DNA of 64,000 nucleotides from Streptomyces lydicus (GCF_000717345.1 NZ_JNZA01000013.1:62001-126000), one strand, 5' to 3'. Positions 1 to 8,153 are shown, numbered from the stretch's first letter. Translations and numbers: made by a program. Notes: a model not told the origin generated them from the letters alone.

Positions 1-764
1 CGGTCCGCCGGATCCTTCGCCAGACAGGACGCGAGCAGCGGCGCCAGCGCGTCCGGCACCCCGTCGAGATGCGCCTCCTCGTGGACGACCCGGTAGAGCA
101 TGACCTCCGAACTGCCCTGTCCGAAGGGCGAGTCCGCGGTGCAGGCGTACGCGAGGGTGGCGCCCAGCGCGAAGATGTCGGTCGCCGGTGTCACGGCGGC
201 GCCGCGCACCTGCTCCGGCGCCAGGAAGCCCGGCGAGCCGACGGCCGTACCGACGTGGGTCAGCGTGCTGGCGCCGGTCGCCCAGGCGATGCCGAAGTCG
301 ATGATCCGAGGTCCCTTGGGGGACAGCAGGATGTTGGACGGCTTCAAATCGCGGTGCACCACGCCCGCGTCGTGGACGGCCAGCAGTCCCTCGGACAGCG
401 CGGCCCCGATGGAGGCGACCTGCGCCGGGGACAGCGGGCCTTCCTCGTTGACCTTGTCGTGCAGCGAGGGCCCGGGGACGTACTGCGTGGCGAACCAGGG
501 ACGGTCCGCGTCGAGGTCCGCGGCCACCAGCCGGGCCGTGCAGCCGCCGCGGATCCGCCGGGCCGCCGACACCTCGCGGGCGAACCGCGAGCGGAACTCC
601 TGATCCTCCGCCAGGTCCGGCCGGATCACCTTCAGCGCCACCCGCTGCCCGCGCTTGTCCGAGCCGAGGTAGACCACGCCCATCCCGCCCGCGCCGAGCC
701 GGCGGTGCAGCCGGAACGTCCCGACGACACGCGGGTCCTCGCGTCGGAGCCGCATCATCGCCAT
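1..764 (-). CDS. Ser/Thr protein kinase, Hanks type (3' end cut by window edge)
   Basis: The gene reads leftwards off the window edge, so only the N-terminal 254 codons are present. They hold most of a eukaryotic-type kinase domain: glycine loop LGAGGMGVVYLG at about residues 23-34, the ATP-binding lysine in VALKV at K45, the catalytic loop HRDLKPSN at 137-144, DFG at 156-158, and the APE-like PEQ segment with GTAVGSPGFLAPEQ. This is the PknB-like class that phosphorylates Ser/Thr of target proteins. The start chosen is the first ATG (762-764), which has a purine-rich AGGGGA stretch upstream; two more ATGs follow at codons 3 and 4. Whether a C-terminal membrane segment or sensor domain follows cannot be seen. 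The family assignment is secure; the substrate is unknown. Confidence 0.93.
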   Translation of the reverse strand, partial: MAMMRLRREDPRVVGTFRLHRRLGAGGMGVVYLGSDKRGQRVALKVIRPDLAEDQEFRSRFAREVSAARRIRGGCTARLVAADLDADRPWFATQYVPGPSLHDKVNEEGPLSPAQVASIGAALSEGLLAVHDAGVVHRDLKPSNILLSPKGPRIIDFGIAWATGASTLTHVGTAVGSPGFLAPEQVRGAAVTPATDIFALGATLAYACTADSPFGQGSSEVMLYRVVHEEAHLDGVPDALAPLLASCLAKDPAD

Positions 765-1393
765 GTCCGTCCCCTACCTGCGGGGGGAGGCCCCTCCGCT
801 GCCCAACCGTCTGACGTGGCACAGCTTACGGATTGACGGCTCACTGTGCTGAGAGGCCGCGCATGCGTCGGCGACCGGATTGTCAGTGGCGGGTGCGATC
901 CTCGCGGTGTGGGAGGGAATCGGCCGCGGTACGGCCCGACTTCCTGTGCGACATCCCAATGTTCCGGCACAGAAGGGGGATTGGCGCCATGAAAGGTGAC
1001 GGACCGGGACGTCCGGTGATGCCGGTGCCCTGCCGCGGGCGCGCCCCGGGGCGGCGGGGACGGCGCGCCGCGGGACGGGGGCGGCCGCGCTCGGGGGAGT
1101 GGCCGAAGTGAGCGAGGTCACGCCGAGGTCATGGCGAGGGCGCCCGCGACGGCCCGTGGGGCCACGGCCGCGCCGGTTCCCCTGGGGGATGTCCCCAGGT
1201 ACCCGGTGCCCTCTCTCCACCCAGGGGAGTACGCGAGACACAGTGGCGTCATCCTCCTGGAGGCCGACCAATCGATACGACGGCATGACGCCCGTCGCCC
1301 GCCGCGTGCCTAGGGTTGTTCTCAAGCGGCGGGCGCAGCACTCGTCCCCCGAGGTCAGACGCCCGCCGCTCCGAACACGACGGGAGCGGGACG
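765..1393. other. 629 bp region without a convincing gene
   Basis: No reading frame here shows the strong third-position GC bias of its neighbours together with a recognisable protein. The region contains a near-match to the TTGTCAGTG-N8-TAnnnT DNA-damage promoter (880-902) and a 7 bp inverted repeat CCTGGGG/CCCCAGG at 1181-1199. A 40-codon frame begins at ATG 988 after a GGGGG stretch, but its codon use and very Arg/Gly-rich product make it doubtful. The region probably holds the divergent promoters for the kinase and for the small membrane protein at 1394. Confidence 0.5.
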
Positions 1394-1603
1394 ATGGATC
1401 GGATCTCAGGACGGACGGCCCTTCGGGTGCAGGGGCGCAGGTTCGCCTCAGTGCTCGGCGGCCACCAGTCCTCGGGAACCCGCCATCCCCTGGTCGCAGT
1501 GGCGATGGTGCTGCCGCTGGCGATCGTTCTCGCCGTGGTCTTCGGCGGCTGGGAAGCCGTCATCACACAGGCGTCGTCCGTGGTCGGATTGCTGGGGCGC
1601 TGA
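1394..1603 (+). CDS. small single-pass membrane protein, unknown function
   Basis: A 69-residue protein. The first 33 residues are polar and basic (several Arg, Gly-His-Gln), followed by one hydrophobic stretch of about 20 residues (VAVAMVLPLAIVLAVVFGGW) and a short tail ending in VVGLLGR, so one membrane segment is predicted. The ATG at 1394 is chosen because GGGAG lies 7 bases upstream. In-frame codons upstream lack a comparable ribosome site. I do not recognise a named family. A strong hairpin follows at 1692-1719. Confidence 0.6.
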   Translation: MDRISGRTALRVQGRRFASVLGGHQSSGTRHPLVAVAMVLPLAIVLAVVFGGWEAVITQASSVVGLLGR

Positions 1604-1691
1604 GCGGCGCCCCGGGCCCGGGAGAGCGGCCCGGGACGGGGACTCCGGCTGAATACCCCGTGGGGACGGGGGTGCGGCGGACGGCACGAAC

Positions 1692-1719
1692 GGCCGGGCA
1701 TCTGGGGAGATGCCCGGCC
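1692..1719 (+). terminator. hairpin terminator after the small membrane protein
   Basis: A perfect 12 bp stem, GGCCGGGCATCT paired with its complement around a GGGG loop, 88 bp after the stop at 1603 and before the next gene. There is no U-tract, as is usual for Streptomyces terminators. Confidence 0.6.
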
Positions 1720-1850
1720 TTCGAGCGTTCCCGGCCGGTCACCGGGTCCCGCCGCCCCGCAGGGCGCGTACGATCCCGGATCGGGCCGCTCGGGCCCGCA
1801 GGACCGTCAGCGGCGCACCCGCCCGCGCCGCACCCGGGGGAGGGGACACC

Positions 1851-2876
1851 ATGACCGCGCCGTCGCCCGGCCCGCTGGCCGCCCTCTCCGCCCTGGCCGC
1901 GGCGCACGCACCCGCCGGCGCCCCGGCCCCCGCGGTGCTCGCCGACCGCCCCGACGGCACGGTCGTCCGCAGCGGCCGTACGGTCGCCAAGGCCCACGCC
2001 CACGACGCCGATCCGCGGGAGCTCGCCGCCCGCCTCCGGATCGCCGCCCACCCGCTGCTGCACGGCATCCTCCTGCCGCCCCTGCCGGTCACCGCCCCCG
2101 AGGGCTTCCTCACCCTCACCGAGGACGGCCGCGCCCTCAGCCGCTGGCCGTACGGCAGCCCGGTCCCGCCCGATGATCCCGACGCCGCGCCCTGGGAGGA
2201 CGCCGCCCGTCTGCTGGCCCGGCTGCACGCCGTCGATGCGGGCCAACTCCCCGGGCCCCTCCCGCCGATGCGCGGCCCCGCCAAGGCCGCCCGCGCACTG
2301 GCCCGTATGCGCGGCGCCCTGGACACCGCCGACGTGCCCGGCCCCCGGGGTGCCGCCTCCACGGCCGCCCCCGGGCACCTCCGCGCGGCCGCCGCCGTGA
2401 TCGAACGCGCCTGGTCCGGGCTGCCGTCCTGGGCCCGGGGTGCCGCCCCGCCGCCCCGCGCCGGCACCCTCTGCCACGGCGATCTGCACCTGGGCCAGCT
2501 CGTCCGCCATCCGGCCGCCGAAGGCCCCTGGCTCCTGATCGACGTCGACGACCTGGGCCTGGGCGACGGCGCCTGGGACCTGGCCCGGCCCGCCGCCTGG
2601 TTCGCCACCGGCCTGCTCGCCCCGGACATCTGGACGCGCTTCCTGGCCGCCTACGGCGCCGCCGGTGGCCGCGCGGTGCCCCCGGACGGCGATCCCTGGC
2701 CCGACCTGGAGGTTCCCGCCCGCGCCCTGACCGTGCAGACCGCCGCGCTCGCCGTCGCCAAGGCCGCTGCCGGGTCGCGTCCCCTGGACGGGGTCGAGTC
2801 CGCGGTCGTCGACGCCTGCGCCCGGATGACTTCCCTACCGCAGCAGTTGGGGCCGCCCGGCCCCGACGTAGGGTGA
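1851..2876 (+). CDS. aminoglycoside phosphotransferase (APH)-fold kinase
   Basis: A 341-residue protein of the APH/choline-kinase fold. The catalytic (Brenner) motif HGDLHLGQL starts at H209, and the Mg-binding IDVDD lies at about 230-234, followed by GDGAWDLARP, the usual order in this family. Such enzymes move the gamma phosphate of ATP to a small-molecule hydroxyl; the family includes resistance enzymes but also many chromosomal proteins of unknown substrate, and nothing here points to antibiotic resistance. ATG 1851 is preceded by GGGGGAGGGG. The N-terminal lobe is Ala/Pro-rich and weakly conserved. Confidence 0.8.
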   Translation: MTAPSPGPLAALSALAAAHAPAGAPAPAVLADRPDGTVVRSGRTVAKAHAHDADPRELAARLRIAAHPLLHGILLPPLPVTAPEGFLTLTEDGRALSRWPYGSPVPPDDPDAAPWEDAARLLARLHAVDAGQLPGPLPPMRGPAKAARALARMRGALDTADVPGPRGAASTAAPGHLRAAAAVIERAWSGLPSWARGAAPPPRAGTLCHGDLHLGQLVRHPAAEGPWLLIDVDDLGLGDGAWDLARPAAWFATGLLAPDIWTRFLAAYGAAGGRAVPPDGDPWPDLEVPARALTVQTAALAVAKAAAGSRPLDGVESAVVDACARMTSLPQQLGPPGPDVG

Positions 2877-2951
2877 ACACCTCGCCGCCGGGGGTCCGTT
2901 CCGGCGGCGCCGTAGTGAGCAGCACCGAATGTGACAGGAGTTGAGCCGACG

Positions 2952-3233
2952 ATGCAGTGCCCCAAGTGTCATGCACCGATGCACACGTACAACCGCAATG
3001 GCGTCCAGATCGAGCAGTGCGCGGGCTGCCGGGGGATCTTCCTGGACTACGGGGAGCTGGAGTCCCTGACCCGCCTGGAGGCGCAGTGGGTCCAGCAGGC
3101 ACCGCCGCCGCCCGCCCCGCAGGCGTACCCCGCCGCTCCGGCCTGGGGCGCCCCGCACCAGGGCCACCATGGTCACCATGGGCACCACGGTCATCACCAC
3201 CGCAGCTTCGGTCACATGCTGTTCTCCTCCTGA
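2952..3233 (+). CDS. TFIIB-type zinc-ribbon protein with His-rich tail
   Basis: A 93-residue protein. It opens MQCPKCHAPM and continues EQCAGCRGIFLDYGELESL, giving two CxxC pairs about 20 residues apart. This is the zf-TFIIB (PF13453) ribbon typical of small bacterial proteins, and the GIFLDYGELE segment is diagnostic. A Pro/Ala linker leads to a tail with repeated GHH units (GHHGHHGHHGHHH), which could bind metal. ATG 2952 is preferred over the in-frame GTG 2931 because AGGAG (2936-2940) is correctly placed before it and the zinc ribbon begins immediately. Function unknown; metal binding by the ribbon is inferred from family. Confidence 0.82.
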   Translation: MQCPKCHAPMHTYNRNGVQIEQCAGCRGIFLDYGELESLTRLEAQWVQQAPPPPAPQAYPAAPAWGAPHQGHHGHHGHHGHHHRSFGHMLFSS

Positions 3234-3250
3234 CGGAAGAGCCGCACAAA

Positions 3251-3287
3251 GCCAGAGGGCCGGAGCGATGTGCTCCGGCCCTCTGGC
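3251..3287. terminator. bidirectional terminator hairpin
   Basis: A 16 bp perfect stem (GCCAGAGGGCCGGAGC and its complement) around a 5-base loop. It sits between the converging zinc-ribbon gene and the tRNA array, so it can end transcription from both sides. Confidence 0.8.
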
Positions 3288-3294
3288 GTGAGTG

Positions 3295-3366
3295 TGGACG
3301 ATACTGGGATTGAACCAGTGACCTCTTCCGTGTCAGGGAAGCGCTCTCCCGCTGAGCTAATCGTCC
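3295..3366 (-). tRNA. tRNA-Val (GAC), copy 1 of 3
   Basis: A 72-base tRNA on the minus strand with acceptor stem GGACGAT/ATCGTCC, A73, a D arm GCTC..GAGC, an anticodon loop CTGACAC (anticodon GAC) and a T arm with GGTTCAATCC. CCA is not encoded. It is identical in sequence to the third copy and is last in the five-tRNA array. Confidence 0.96.
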
Positions 3367-3400
3367 TCGGGGCCGCGGATCACGAAGATCCGCAGCTGCG

Positions 3401-3472
3401 TGCGCGATACTGGGATTGAACCAGTGACCTCTTCCGTGTCAGGGAAGCGCTCTCCCGCTGAGCTAATCGCGC
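3401..3472 (-). tRNA. tRNA-Val (GAC), copy 2 of 3
   Basis: The same tRNA body and anticodon GAC as the two flanking copies, but with a compensated acceptor stem, GCGCGAT/ATCGCGC. The changes keep pairing at positions 2-3 of the stem, which indicates a functional gene. CCA is not encoded. Confidence 0.96.
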
Positions 3473-3496
3473 GGGGGCCCGGTGAAGCCGGACCAG

Positions 3497-3568
3497 TGGA
3501 CGATACTGGGATTGAACCAGTGACCTCTTCCGTGTCAGGGAAGCGCTCTCCCGCTGAGCTAATCGTCC
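3497..3568 (-). tRNA. tRNA-Val (GAC), copy 3 of 3
   Basis: A 72-base cloverleaf with anticodon GAC and acceptor GGACGAT/ATCGTCC. Its 5' end lies one base from the encoded CCA end of tRNA-Cys, so the array must be one transcript that is processed. CCA is not encoded for this tRNA. Confidence 0.96.
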
Positions 3569-3569
3569 T

Positions 3570-3643
3570 TGGAGGTGGAGACGGGATTTGAACCCGTGTA
3601 GACGGCTTTGCAGGCCGTTGCCTCGCCTCTCGGCCACTCCACC
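3570..3643 (-). tRNA. tRNA-Cys (GCA)
   Basis: Acceptor GGTGGAG/CTCCACC, anticodon loop containing GCA between a 5 bp stem, T arm GGTTCAAATCC, discriminator U73 (the identity element of tRNA-Cys) and a genome-encoded CCA. It is the only tRNA of the array with an encoded CCA. Confidence 0.96.
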
Positions 3644-3678
3644 AGGAGTGAGGGGGTTCGGGAAGATCCCCCACATCG

Positions 3679-3751
<73 letters not shown>

Positions 3752-3928
3752 AGGTGTCTCTCCCAGACTACGTCCGGGAGCTACTTGGCCTCCGGGGCGC
3801 TTCCGCGTCCCGGCGACGTGTTGAACTCTAGCGGATTCCGGGGCCAGTACAAAAACGCGTTTGTGCAGCGTGCTGCGCTGCTCGCTCGGCACAGGCGGGT
3901 CCGGGGCCGCCGCCATAGACTCGCTGAC

Positions 3929-4996
3929 GTGCACGACTTCGCTCCGATGGCCCGCTTCGGCGGCCTGATAGCCACCGACCTGCGGGATGTGACCAGCGAT
4001 CCCGCGGCCCTGGACTCCACGGGCTGGTGGGCGGTGGCCGCCGACTTCGAGGGCTCGGTGGTCTGCGCCCGCTTCGGCGACGTACGGCCCGCCACGGCGG
4101 CGGACGAGCCCGCCCCCGACGGCTGGCGGGGCCCGGAGCCCGGCGCCTGGACCAGCTCCCTGGACCGCGAGGCGTATACCGGCGGCGTACGGCGGGTCCG
4201 TGAACACATCGCGGCCGGCGACGTCTACCAGGTGAACCTCTGCCGGGTGCTGACCGCGCCGCTGCCCGACCCCGCCCGCGCCGACGTGGACGCCCTGTCC
4301 GCGGTGCTGGCCCGCGGCAACCCGGCCCCGCACGCGGGCACGATCCGGCTGCCCGGCCACGGCGTGGAGATCGCCAGCGCCTCCCCGGAGCTGTATCTGC
4401 GGCGCGACGGCACGACCGTCGCCTCCGGCCCCATCAAGGGGACCGGCCGGACCGCGGCCGACCTGTCGGCGAAGGACCGGGCGGAGAACGTGATGATCGT
4501 CGACCTGGTCCGCAACGACCTCGGCCGGGTCTGCGCCACCGGCACGGTCACCGTGCCGGCACTGTGCGCCGTCGAGACGCACCCCGGCCTGGTCCACCTC
4601 GTCTCCACCGTCCGCGGCGAGCTGGCCGAGGCCAACGAGAAGACCGCCTGGGCGGACCTGCTGGACGCCACCTTCCCGCCCGGCTCGGTCACCGGCGCCC
4701 CCAAGTCCAGCGCGCTGCGGATCATCGACGAGCTGGAGACCGCGCCCCGCGGCCCGTACTGCGGAGGGATCGGCTGGGTCGACGCCGACCGCCGCACCGG
4801 CGAGCTCGCGGTCGGCATCCGGACCTTCTGGATCGACCGCACCCCACCCGGGGGACCGGTGCTGCGCTTCGGCGCCGGCGCCGGGATCATCTGGGACTCC
4901 GACCCCGAGCGGGAGTGGGCGGAGACCGAGTTGAAGGCGAGCCGACTGCTCGCGGTAGCGTCGGGACGGTTCGAGGCGAGTGGAGGAAAACGATGA
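3929..4996 (+). CDS. pabB: aminodeoxychorismate synthase component I
   Basis: A 355-residue chorismate-binding enzyme that makes 4-amino-4-deoxychorismate for p-aminobenzoate and folate. The core motifs run in order: SASPELYLRR, PIKGTGRT, AENVMIVDLVRNDLG, VETHPGLVHLVSTV, PPGSVTGAPK and GPYCGGIGW. The PIKGT lysine distinguishes PabB from anthranilate synthase, which has PIAGT. It is the short form without a long N-terminal domain; the glutamine amidotransferase partner is not in the window. GTG 3929 is the likely start (ATG 3947 is an alternative); codons further upstream overlap the tRNA array. The stop overlaps the pabC ATG (ATGA), so the two are translationally coupled. Confidence 0.9.
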   Translation: MHDFAPMARFGGLIATDLRDVTSDPAALDSTGWWAVAADFEGSVVCARFGDVRPATAADEPAPDGWRGPEPGAWTSSLDREAYTGGVRRVREHIAAGDVYQVNLCRVLTAPLPDPARADVDALSAVLARGNPAPHAGTIRLPGHGVEIASASPELYLRRDGTTVASGPIKGTGRTAADLSAKDRAENVMIVDLVRNDLGRVCATGTVTVPALCAVETHPGLVHLVSTVRGELAEANEKTAWADLLDATFPPGSVTGAPKSSALRIIDELETAPRGPYCGGIGWVDADRRTGELAVGIRTFWIDRTPPGGPVLRFGAGAGIIWDSDPEREWAETELKASRLLAVASGRFEASGGKR

Positions 4997-5817
4997 AGAT
5001 CTGGCTCGACGGGGCACTGCAGGACGCCGAGAGCGCCCGGGTCTCGGTCTTCGACCACGGGCTGACCGTCGGCGACGGGGTCTTCGAGACCATCAAGGCC
5101 GACCACGGGCGGGCCTTCGCCCTCACCCGCCACCTGGAGCGCCTGGGCACCTCCGCCCGCGGGCTCGGCCTGCCCGAGCCCGACCTCGACGAGGTACGCC
5201 GCGGCTGCGCCGCCGTCCTCGACGCCCACCCGATGCCGCTCGGCCGGCTGCGGATCACCTACACCGGCGGTGTCTCCCCGCTCGGCTCGGACCGCGGTGA
5301 GGCCGGCCCCACGCTGGTCATCGCGCTGTCCGCGACCGAGCGCCGCCCCGACACCACCGCCGCCGTCACCGTCCCCTGGACCCGCAACGAACGCGGCGCG
5401 CTGGCCGGCCTGAAGACCACCTCGTACGGCGAGAACGTCGTCGCCCTGGCCCGGGCCCGCGAACACGGTGCCTCCGAGGCGCTGTTCGCCAACACCGTCG
5501 GCGCGCTCTGCGAAGGCACCGGTTCCAACGTCTTCGTCGTCCTGGACGGCGAGCTGCACACCCCGCCGCTGCACTCCGGCTGTCTGGCCGGCATCACCCG
5601 CGCGCTGACCGTCTCCTGGGCCGGCGCCAAGGAGACCGATCTGCCGCTGGACGCGCTGGAGCGCGCCGAGGAGATCTTCCTGACCTCGACCCTGCGCGAC
5701 GTCCAGGCCGTCACCCGGATCGACGGACGTCAACTGGCCGACGGGCCGGGCCCGGTGACCGCCGAGGCCATGCGGATCTTCGACCAGCAGTCCGCCGCCG
5801 ACTTCGATCCGCGGTGA
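4993..5817 (+). CDS. pabC: aminodeoxychorismate lyase
   Basis: A 274-residue class IV PLP enzyme that releases p-aminobenzoate and pyruvate from aminodeoxychorismate. Family signs are FDHGLTVGDGVFETIK near the N-terminus, the PLP-lysine region LAGLKTTSYGENVVALARAREHGASEALF, and the phosphate-binding EGTGSNVFV segment followed by GCLAGITR. The ATG is preceded by TGGAGGAAAA and overlaps the pabB stop by four bases, so the substrate maker and consumer are co-translated. Branched-chain aminotransferases share the fold, but the operon with pabB fixes the call. Confidence 0.92.
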   Translation: MKIWLDGALQDAESARVSVFDHGLTVGDGVFETIKADHGRAFALTRHLERLGTSARGLGLPEPDLDEVRRGCAAVLDAHPMPLGRLRITYTGGVSPLGSDRGEAGPTLVIALSATERRPDTTAAVTVPWTRNERGALAGLKTTSYGENVVALARAREHGASEALFANTVGALCEGTGSNVFVVLDGELHTPPLHSGCLAGITRALTVSWAGAKETDLPLDALERAEEIFLTSTLRDVQAVTRIDGRQLADGPGPVTAEAMRIFDQQSAADFDPR

Positions 5818-5852
5818 TGACGGGCCCGCGTCGGGGCGAGTAGAAAGTCCTC

Positions 5853-6692
5853 GTGACCACAACGCTGCGCCCCGCGGGACCGGAAGAACGACAGGACGAC
5901 GGCACCCGGGCCCGTCGGTTCGACGTCTGCGTCAACAGCCGCCGGGTCGGCGGGGTCCGGCTTGCGACCGATGCCCGCTTCGGGCCGACGGCGGGCCGGA
6001 TCGTGAGCCTGAGCATCGAACCGCCGGACCGGCACCGCGGCCGCGCCACCGTCGCCGCGCTCGCCGCCGAGGAAGTACTGCGCGGCTGGGGCTGCCGGCA
6101 GATCGAGGTGACCGTGCCGGCCGAGGCCGAGGCGGCGCTGCGGCTCGCCGCCGCGCTGGGTTACACCGAGCGCAGCCGGACGATGAGCAAGCCCCTCGAC
6201 GGCGGTGCCGGGCCGCCCCGCCTGCCCGCGCGCAGCAGCGACCGGCCGCTCGGCGAGGCCGAGTACCCGGCCTGGCGGGACGCCGCGCTCGCCGAGCACA
6301 TCCGTACGCAGACCGGTCAGGGCATGGCTCCCGCACGTGCCGAGGAGGCGGCTGTGGCGGGCCACCGCGCGCTGCTGCCGGACGGCGCGGAGACGCCTCA
6401 CCAGGTGCTGCGCGTCCTCGTGCACGACGGCGCGGACGTCGGCAGCGTCTGGGTCGCGCTGCGGATGCCGGAGCAGCCCGGCGGCTATGTCGTCGACGTA
6501 CGGGTGGCACCCGGCCACCGCGGGCACGGGCACGGGCGCACCCTGATGCTGATCGCCGAGCGCGAGAGCCTCGCCGCGGGCCGCACCAGCCTCGGCCTGA
6601 ACGTCTACGCGGGCAACGCGCCGGCCCGCGCCCTCTACGACTCGCTGGGCTACCGGCCCACCGGGTACCTGCTGTGGAAGCCCATCCTGTGA
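5853..6692 (+). CDS. tandem GNAT-family acetyltransferase
   Basis: A 279-residue protein with two GNAT-like halves. The first half has a weak acetyl-CoA loop (PPDRHRGRATVAALAA, about residues 52-67). The second has a good one (VRVAPGHRGHGHGRTLM, about 216-232) followed by the typical LGLNVYAGNAPARALYDSLGYRP ending, so the C-terminal domain is probably the active one. Substrate unknown. The GTG start lies 35 bases after pabC with only a weak ribosome site. It converges on the DsbA-like gene. Confidence 0.82.
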   Translation: MTTTLRPAGPEERQDDGTRARRFDVCVNSRRVGGVRLATDARFGPTAGRIVSLSIEPPDRHRGRATVAALAAEEVLRGWGCRQIEVTVPAEAEAALRLAAALGYTERSRTMSKPLDGGAGPPRLPARSSDRPLGEAEYPAWRDAALAEHIRTQTGQGMAPARAEEAAVAGHRALLPDGAETPHQVLRVLVHDGADVGSVWVALRMPEQPGGYVVDVRVAPGHRGHGHGRTLMLIAERESLAAGRTSLGLNVYAGNAPARALYDSLGYRPTGYLLWKPIL

Positions 6693-6732
6693 ACGGGCCG
6701 GCGGGCTGCCGCGCGCAGCAGCGCTGAGCGGC

Positions 6733-7290
6733 TCAGCCCTGCTCGGCCAGCAGCCGGTCGGCGATCTCCTCGATGCGGGCGCGCAACCCCTCCTGGCTCT
6801 TGCCGCCGTCCAGCCGCTCGCCGCCGATCACATACGTCGGGGTGCCGGACACCCCGATCGCCTTGCCCTCGGCCTCGTCCGCGTCGACGGTCAGCAGGTG
6901 CCGTCCGTCGATCAGCGCGGTGTCCAGCTCCTCGGCGTCCAGCCCCAGCTCGCCGGCGACGTCCAGCAGCAGCTTCTCGCCGCGCTTGCCGAGCTCCTCG
7001 GTGCGCGCCAGCACGGCCTCGGCGAACGGCCAGCCCTGGCCCTGCTCCATGGCCTCCTCGGCGGCCTGAGCGGCGGCGTAGGCGTGCTTGTGCTTCGCCA
7101 GGGGGAAGTGGCGCAGCCGGATGTCCAGCCGGTCGCCGTACCGCTCGCGCAGCGCCCGCAGGTCGTCCAGGGCGGCGTGGCAGTCCGGGCACTGGAGTTC
7201 ACACCACACGTCGAGGACGATGGGGGCACCCCCTGCTCGAGCAACGTCGAGAGCTTGGGGGAGGGCGGGTGCGGAGGTGGCGTCGTTCAT
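6733..7290 (-). CDS. DsbA-family thioredoxin-fold oxidoreductase
   Basis: A 185-residue DsbA/FrnE-like protein. The redox motif is C34-P-D-C37 (WCELQCPDC), the helical insert follows, and the cis-proline loop is GTPTYVIGGERLDGG. No signal peptide is seen, so it is probably cytoplasmic. The start is ATG 7288-7290. Residues 10-23 (LPQALDVARAGGAP) are encoded by a palindromic repeat of the Streptomyces intergenic type that has landed in frame just before the first beta strand; the fold core is untouched. Its redox partner is unknown. Confidence 0.85.
   Translation of the reverse strand: MNDATSAPALPQALDVARAGGAPIVLDVWCELQCPDCHAALDDLRALRERYGDRLDIRLRHFPLAKHKHAYAAAQAAEEAMEQGQGWPFAEAVLARTEELGKRGEKLLLDVAGELGLDAEELDTALIDGRHLLTVDADEAEGKAIGVSGTPTYVIGGERLDGGKSQEGLRARIEEIADRLLAEQG
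7222..7263. repeat. Streptomyces palindromic repeat inserted in the dsbA-like gene
   Basis: A 42 bp element with a 10 bp palindrome TGCTCGAGCA inside outer CCCCC/GGGGG arms, forming an imperfect hairpin. From memory, sequences of this type (a CTCGAG core, TCGAGAGCTTGGGGGAG end) recur very often in Streptomyces genomes, mostly between genes. Here it is in frame inside a coding region, near the N-terminus. Confidence 0.65.
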
Positions 7291-7473
7291 GGGGCCAGTC
7301 TCCCAGCCGGTGGCCCGGTACCCGAACCGGGACCTGCGGAGGACCGCGACCCGGAGATGACCCGGAGATGTCCCCGACCCTGCGCCGGAACGTGGCCCGG
7401 GCGGGGCCGGGCAGGGCAGGATGGAGGGGAGCAGAGCGCCGCCTGCTCGCCCATCCACCGGCAGGAGGACCGG

Positions 7474-7929
7474 ATGCTGACCTCGACCGTCTGCGCCGCG
7501 GTGTCGGCAGCGGGCCTGGCCATCGCCGCGCTGACGGCGTACCGCAAGCGTTTCCTGGCCGCGACCCGCATCGCCGCCTACTCCCTCATCCCCATCGGCC
7601 TGGTGATGACCGGCGTCATCGACTGGGTCACCAATATCGTCTTCAAGCCCACGGTGTGGGCCGGCTTCGGTGTGCTGGCGCTCTCGTTCCTGCTGTTCAT
7701 GATCACCAGGCGGGTGGAGCGCCGCCGGGGCCTCGGTGGCCGCAAGGAGCGCAAGGCCGCGGCGGCCGCGGGGCCGGACGCGGTGGCACCGGCCGCCTCC
7801 GTGCCGTCCCTCGGCGCCGGACGCGAGGTGGAGCGCGCTGCCGGGGGGAAGGCCCGGCAGGGCAAGGAGAGTGCACCCAAGGATGACTTCTCGGACATCG
7901 AAGCGATCCTGAAAAAGCACGGGATCTGA
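7474..7929 (+). CDS. conserved membrane protein with acidic C-terminal motif, unknown function
   Basis: A 151-residue protein. Residues 1-20 and about 32-52 are hydrophobic, and a third segment (VWAGFGVLALSFLLFMITRR) follows, giving two to three membrane helices. An Arg/Lys/Ala-rich cytoplasmic linker leads to a distinct C-terminal peptide, DDFSDIEAILKKHGI, that looks like a conserved interaction motif. AGGAGG lies 6 bases before ATG 7474, so the start is firm. I cannot name a function. Confidence 0.75.
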   Translation: MLTSTVCAAVSAAGLAIAALTAYRKRFLAATRIAAYSLIPIGLVMTGVIDWVTNIVFKPTVWAGFGVLALSFLLFMITRRVERRRGLGGRKERKAAAAAGPDAVAPAASVPSLGAGREVERAAGGKARQGKESAPKDDFSDIEAILKKHGI

Positions 7930-7997
7930 TGAACTACCGCCGCTGAGGCGCTGATCGGGCGTACTCAGACGATCATCTGCGCCATGATGCGCGCGAG

Positions 7998-8153
7998 ATG
8001 AACGATGAGTGCGCCCTCGCCCAAGACGACGCCCCGTCCCCCGAACCACGCGGTTGCCTGTTCGCGCTGTCCCAGCCGCCGTTGATGCTCTTCCTCGCCG
8101 TGATCGGCTTTCTGCTTCTGCTCGGTGCCGTACACGACCTCTTCATCCTGTGA
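7998..8153 (+). CDS. 51-residue membrane protein, unknown
   Basis: A short gene reading MNDECALAQDDAPSPEPRGC and then a hydrophobic helix (LMLFLAVIGFLLLLGAVHDL) before ending in FIL. The acidic, Pro-rich N-terminus, RGCLFALSQPP bridge and single strong membrane segment make chance unlikely, and its third codon positions are mostly G or C like its neighbours. The ribosome site is weak (GCGAG directly before ATG). Too little is visible to propose a role. Confidence 0.55.
   Translation: MNDECALAQDDAPSPEPRGCLFALSQPPLMLFLAVIGFLLLLGAVHDLFIL

Noticed and set aside
988..1110. A 40-codon frame after GGGGG in the empty region
   Set aside because: The product is an Arg/Gly/Pro-rich low-complexity string, and codon choice is unlike Streptomyces genes.
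1851..2876. The APH-fold gene as an antibiotic-resistance gene
   Set aside because: Only the general kinase motifs are visible; nothing ties it to a drug or to a mobile element.
3295..3568. Three near-identical 72 bp units in a row, which could suggest a CRISPR-like array
   Set aside because: Each unit folds into a tRNA cloverleaf with anticodon GAC; spacing is 24-34 bases and irregular.
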